Source: Anaerolineae bacterium (GTDB lineage: Bacteria; Chloroflexota; Anaerolineae; Aggregatilineales; Aggregatilineaceae). From it: 6,153 bases of DNA. The notes under the pieces were generated by a model. The model was not told where the DNA came from, did no database searches, and saw only the letters and a program-made list of their open reading frames with translations. Position numbers and translations under genes: made by a program. This document shows positions 4,241-6,153 of the stretch, one piece after another (within the stretch, counting starts at the first letter, position 1; every line of letters begins with the position of its first letter). Where the stretch lies: contig JAFGJA010000566.1 of assembly GCA_016929355.1 (NCBI GenBank), forward strand, positions 1 to 6,153. The letters are read 5' to 3'.

Positions 4241-6046
4241 ATGCAGACTCGGCAAAAGACCAACCTTGTGATCATCTTGGGCCTGACCATCATGGTGGTT
4301 TCGTTCTGCTTGCCCACCGTTTTGCAGTGGTATCCCGATTGGTCGCACTATACGCACTTTAACAAGGACAGCCGTTTAGCCTTTTTCAGTTGGGCGCAAA
4401 ATGACGGTTCCTATCCCTGGGAAGACCCGGTCCTGGCCGATCCCGGCAGTTCCATCGTGCGTATCTCGCTGCTGCTGCCGAATATGACCGCCTATCTGGT
4501 GCGGCAATGGGTTGGTCCGAAACTCGCCTGGTTGGTGCTGGGCGCTGTTGCGTGGGGGCTGACGCTGCTGATCGTGATGTGGCTGTTCCGGTTGGAGGGA
4601 TTCTCCCGAATTACCGCGCTGGTCGGGGCGGCGGTTTTCATAGCGTTTCAAATCATTCTGGCCGATTTGCCCCCCTTATCGCCTGCGCAATTAAATTACC
4701 TGCTGGATCACGTCTTTTTGCGGTTTGATGACTCCATGCCGCGGTTTTATAAGACCTCGACGGAGTTCTTTTATGTGCCCCATTTTTTGTTTAGCATAGC
4801 CCTGAGCATCTATTTTTTGTCGAATACTTTTCCCCCGCGCAAAAAATTCTGGATCGCCGCGCTGTGGACGGTGACTGTTGGCAGCTATCCGTTTATTTAT
4901 TTGTGGAGTTGGGTTGAGTTTTGCGCTGTCATGCCTGTGATGATCGGCGCGATTCTCTGGATCAACCGGGTGAGTTGGCGACACTTGTGGGACTCTTTGA
5001 AATATCCGGGCGCGATCATCGGTGTGGCGTGGCTGGTGTATTTTGTGGTGCAGAATGCGCTGGTTGACTCGGAAGCCGGGCGTGATTATATGCTCACAGT
5101 GGGGCTGCAAGAGGCGCGCTTTTTGTTTGTTGATAAAGGGGCCGTGTTACGCATTGGGTTGTTTGGGCTAGTGCTGCTGATACTGTCTATCAAAGTGCTT
5201 AAGCTGCGCAGTGTGCTGCTTTTAGTGACTTATGGCGTCTATGCCGCTTCGCAACCCCTGGCTAATATGCAGGTGATCGTTGGGCGAACCATCCAACCGA
5301 TTCATTTTGGATTTCGCAATCAGGAAGTGTTGACCCTCTTTTGGATTTTGCTCGGCCTCTATAGCTGGCGTTGGCTCACTATTCGTTATCCCCAACTGAA
5401 TCAGCGTTGGCGTCCGGTGGTCCTGGTGGGCTTGTTCATCCTGGCGGCGGGGTACAATTTCGCCTGGAATCTGCACGCCTGGGATTATGTCCAGGCGAAC
5501 GCGACGTTGTCCGACGATCAAATCGAGGTTCTCCAATTTTTCGACGATCAGCCAGAGTACAAGGTGTTTCTGGCGGATGACATAGATTTAGAGTCGAATC
5601 TCATCTTTTTGGAGTCGCGGCGCACGTATCTGCCCTGGGCGCAAGCCTCGACGGTGCATCCCGTCGAACGCACCCAGCGCTTGTATGATGCGTGGTGGCT
5701 GCTGTTTCCGACGGATGAGGTGACGTTTGGCGAGTGGTTGAGCAGTCCTAAATGGTGGTGGCATTTTTATAATGCTAAATATGGGACGGGTGATGGCTAT
5801 AGCTCAACGCTATGGTTTGATGACGAGACGAAAGCGCAGGTCCTCAGTTTTCGGGAAGATCGCCAATTTCCAGAACCCGAACGCCCCTACTATGACCAGA
5901 TCGACACGGCGCAGACTGTGCATTATAAGCTCGATGTTATTGTGCATAACGTTGACTTGCCGCTTGCCTCATGCGTGGCGGCCCAACCGGTGCTGTTGGC
6001 GAACGAGAGCTATGTGATCTACGCTGCGCCGCGTGCGTGTGACTAA
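4241..6046 (+). CDS. Polytopic membrane protein with soluble C-terminal domain, GT-C-like
   Basis: I do not recognise a named family. The 601-residue protein has roughly 11 hydrophobic helices, at about 8-29, 95-117, 124-143, 178-196, 202-220, 224-241, 256-273, 302-318, 322-337, 364-379 and 391-409. A soluble C-terminal domain of about 190 residues follows. The first large loop (30-75), rich in Asp, Trp and Tyr ('YPDWSHYTHF', 'YPWEDPVLADPGSS'), follows the first helix, and another acidic-aromatic loop lies at 144-175. Many helices, a large polar first loop and a C-terminal extracytoplasmic domain recall GT-C glycosyltransferases that use polyprenyl-phosphate sugars, but no DxD, PMT or STT3 signature is clear, so this is inference. 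The C-terminal part is Trp-rich (for example 'SPKWWWHFYNAKYG') with two cysteines near the end (578, 600) that could form a disulfide. The gene is preceded by the structured 4037-4240 region and appears monocistronic. Confidence 0.75.
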   Translation: MQTRQKTNLVIILGLTIMVVSFCLPTVLQWYPDWSHYTHFNKDSRLAFFSWAQNDGSYPWEDPVLADPGSSIVRISLLLPNMTAYLVRQWVGPKLAWLVLGAVAWGLTLLIVMWLFRLEGFSRITALVGAAVFIAFQIILADLPPLSPAQLNYLLDHVFLRFDDSMPRFYKTSTEFFYVPHFLFSIALSIYFLSNTFPPRKKFWIAALWTVTVGSYPFIYLWSWVEFCAVMPVMIGAILWINRVSWRHLWDSLKYPGAIIGVAWLVYFVVQNALVDSEAGRDYMLTVGLQEARFLFVDKGAVLRIGLFGLVLLILSIKVLKLRSVLLLVTYGVYAASQPLANMQVIVGRTIQPIHFGFRNQEVLTLFWILLGLYSWRWLTIRYPQLNQRWRPVVLVGLFILAAGYNFAWNLHAWDYVQANATLSDDQIEVLQFFDDQPEYKVFLADDIDLESNLIFLESRRTYLPWAQASTVHPVERTQRLYDAWWLLFPTDEVTFGEWLSSPKWWWHFYNAKYGTGDGYSSTLWFDDETKAQVLSFREDRQFPEPERPYYDQIDTAQTVHYKLDVIVHNVDLPLASCVAAQPVLLANESYVIYAAPRACD

Positions 6047-6060
6047 CCCTGGTCATACGC

Positions 6061-6153
6061 TCACGCTGTCGCCAGCATCGTTTGCACAGCCTGCACCGTC
6101 GTGATGATGTCGGGCAGTTCGTCTTGCCAGAACGTTGGCACATGCAGCGCCAA
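6061..6153 (-). CDS. 3' end of a convergent minus-strand gene
   Basis: Read on the minus strand from the window edge, one frame gives 30 codons ending in TGA (complement at 6061-6063). The text begins 'LALHVPTFWQDELPDII' and ends 'MLATA', with a natural composition: an aromatic strand-like segment followed by an amphipathic helix. Other frames over the same bases give Arg/Cys-rich shadow text. The gene would converge on the membrane protein gene with a 14-bp gap and no visible terminator between them. The fragment is too short to assign a family; a DegT-type aminotransferase tail is one loose possibility. Confidence 0.5.
   Translation of the reverse strand: MALHVPTFWQDELPDIITTVQAVQTMLATA

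Noticed and set aside
4691..5110. A 139-residue minus-strand open frame within the membrane protein gene
   Set aside because: Antisense of helix-coding codons; composition rich in His, Arg, Gln and Pro as expected of a shadow.
5937..6143. A 68-residue minus-strand open frame at the right end
   Set aside because: Arg/Cys/Ser-rich text runs into the membrane protein gene; the neighbouring minus-strand frame ending at 6061 gives far more natural protein sequence.

Overview
The window looks like a chromosomal stretch from a free-living bacterium. The gene mix (a choice-of-anchor-Q beta-helix surface protein, a VapB-like protein ending in a 'LLREDRD' tail, a secreted SH3-plus-hydrolase protein and a large multi-pass membrane protein with a soluble tail) and the moderate-to-high GC content fit Chloroflexota (Anaerolineae-like). 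That assignment is inference; no marker gene is present to fix it.

Layout, left to right. Positions 2-364 are the 3' end of an extracellular beta-helix protein. Positions 427-869 hold a small, lower-GC toxin-antitoxin locus. Its antitoxin is intact, but the PIN-domain toxin is cut off after about 50 recognisable residues and runs into the upstream region of the next gene. Positions 866-2656 hold three co-oriented cytoplasmic genes: a GNAT acetyltransferase, a pentapeptide-repeat protein that overlaps it by 11 bp, and a YbaK/ProX-type aminoacyl-tRNA deacylase. The deacylase appears to have its own sigma70-like promoter and Shine-Dalgarno site. Positions 2657-2743 carry a 9-bp tandem repeat and the leader of a secreted alpha/beta hydrolase (2744-4036) with an N-terminal SH3-like domain.

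Positions 4037-4240 form the most structured non-coding stretch. It holds a GC-rich hairpin, then a 53-bp twin-hairpin element with 8-bp inverted ends, enclosed by a 10-bp inverted repeat whose right arm abuts the ribosome binding site of the next gene. That gene (4241-6046) encodes a polytopic membrane protein of 601 residues, GT-C glycosyltransferase-like in architecture but not firmly identified. The last 93 bases read as the 3' end of a convergent minus-strand gene.

No single pathway links the genes. The two strongest points for follow-up are the decayed toxin-antitoxin locus and the twin-hairpin element, whose two halves differ by compensatory stem changes. I saw no convincing new defence or biosynthetic system. 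No tRNA, rRNA, CRISPR array, transposase or replication origin was seen.
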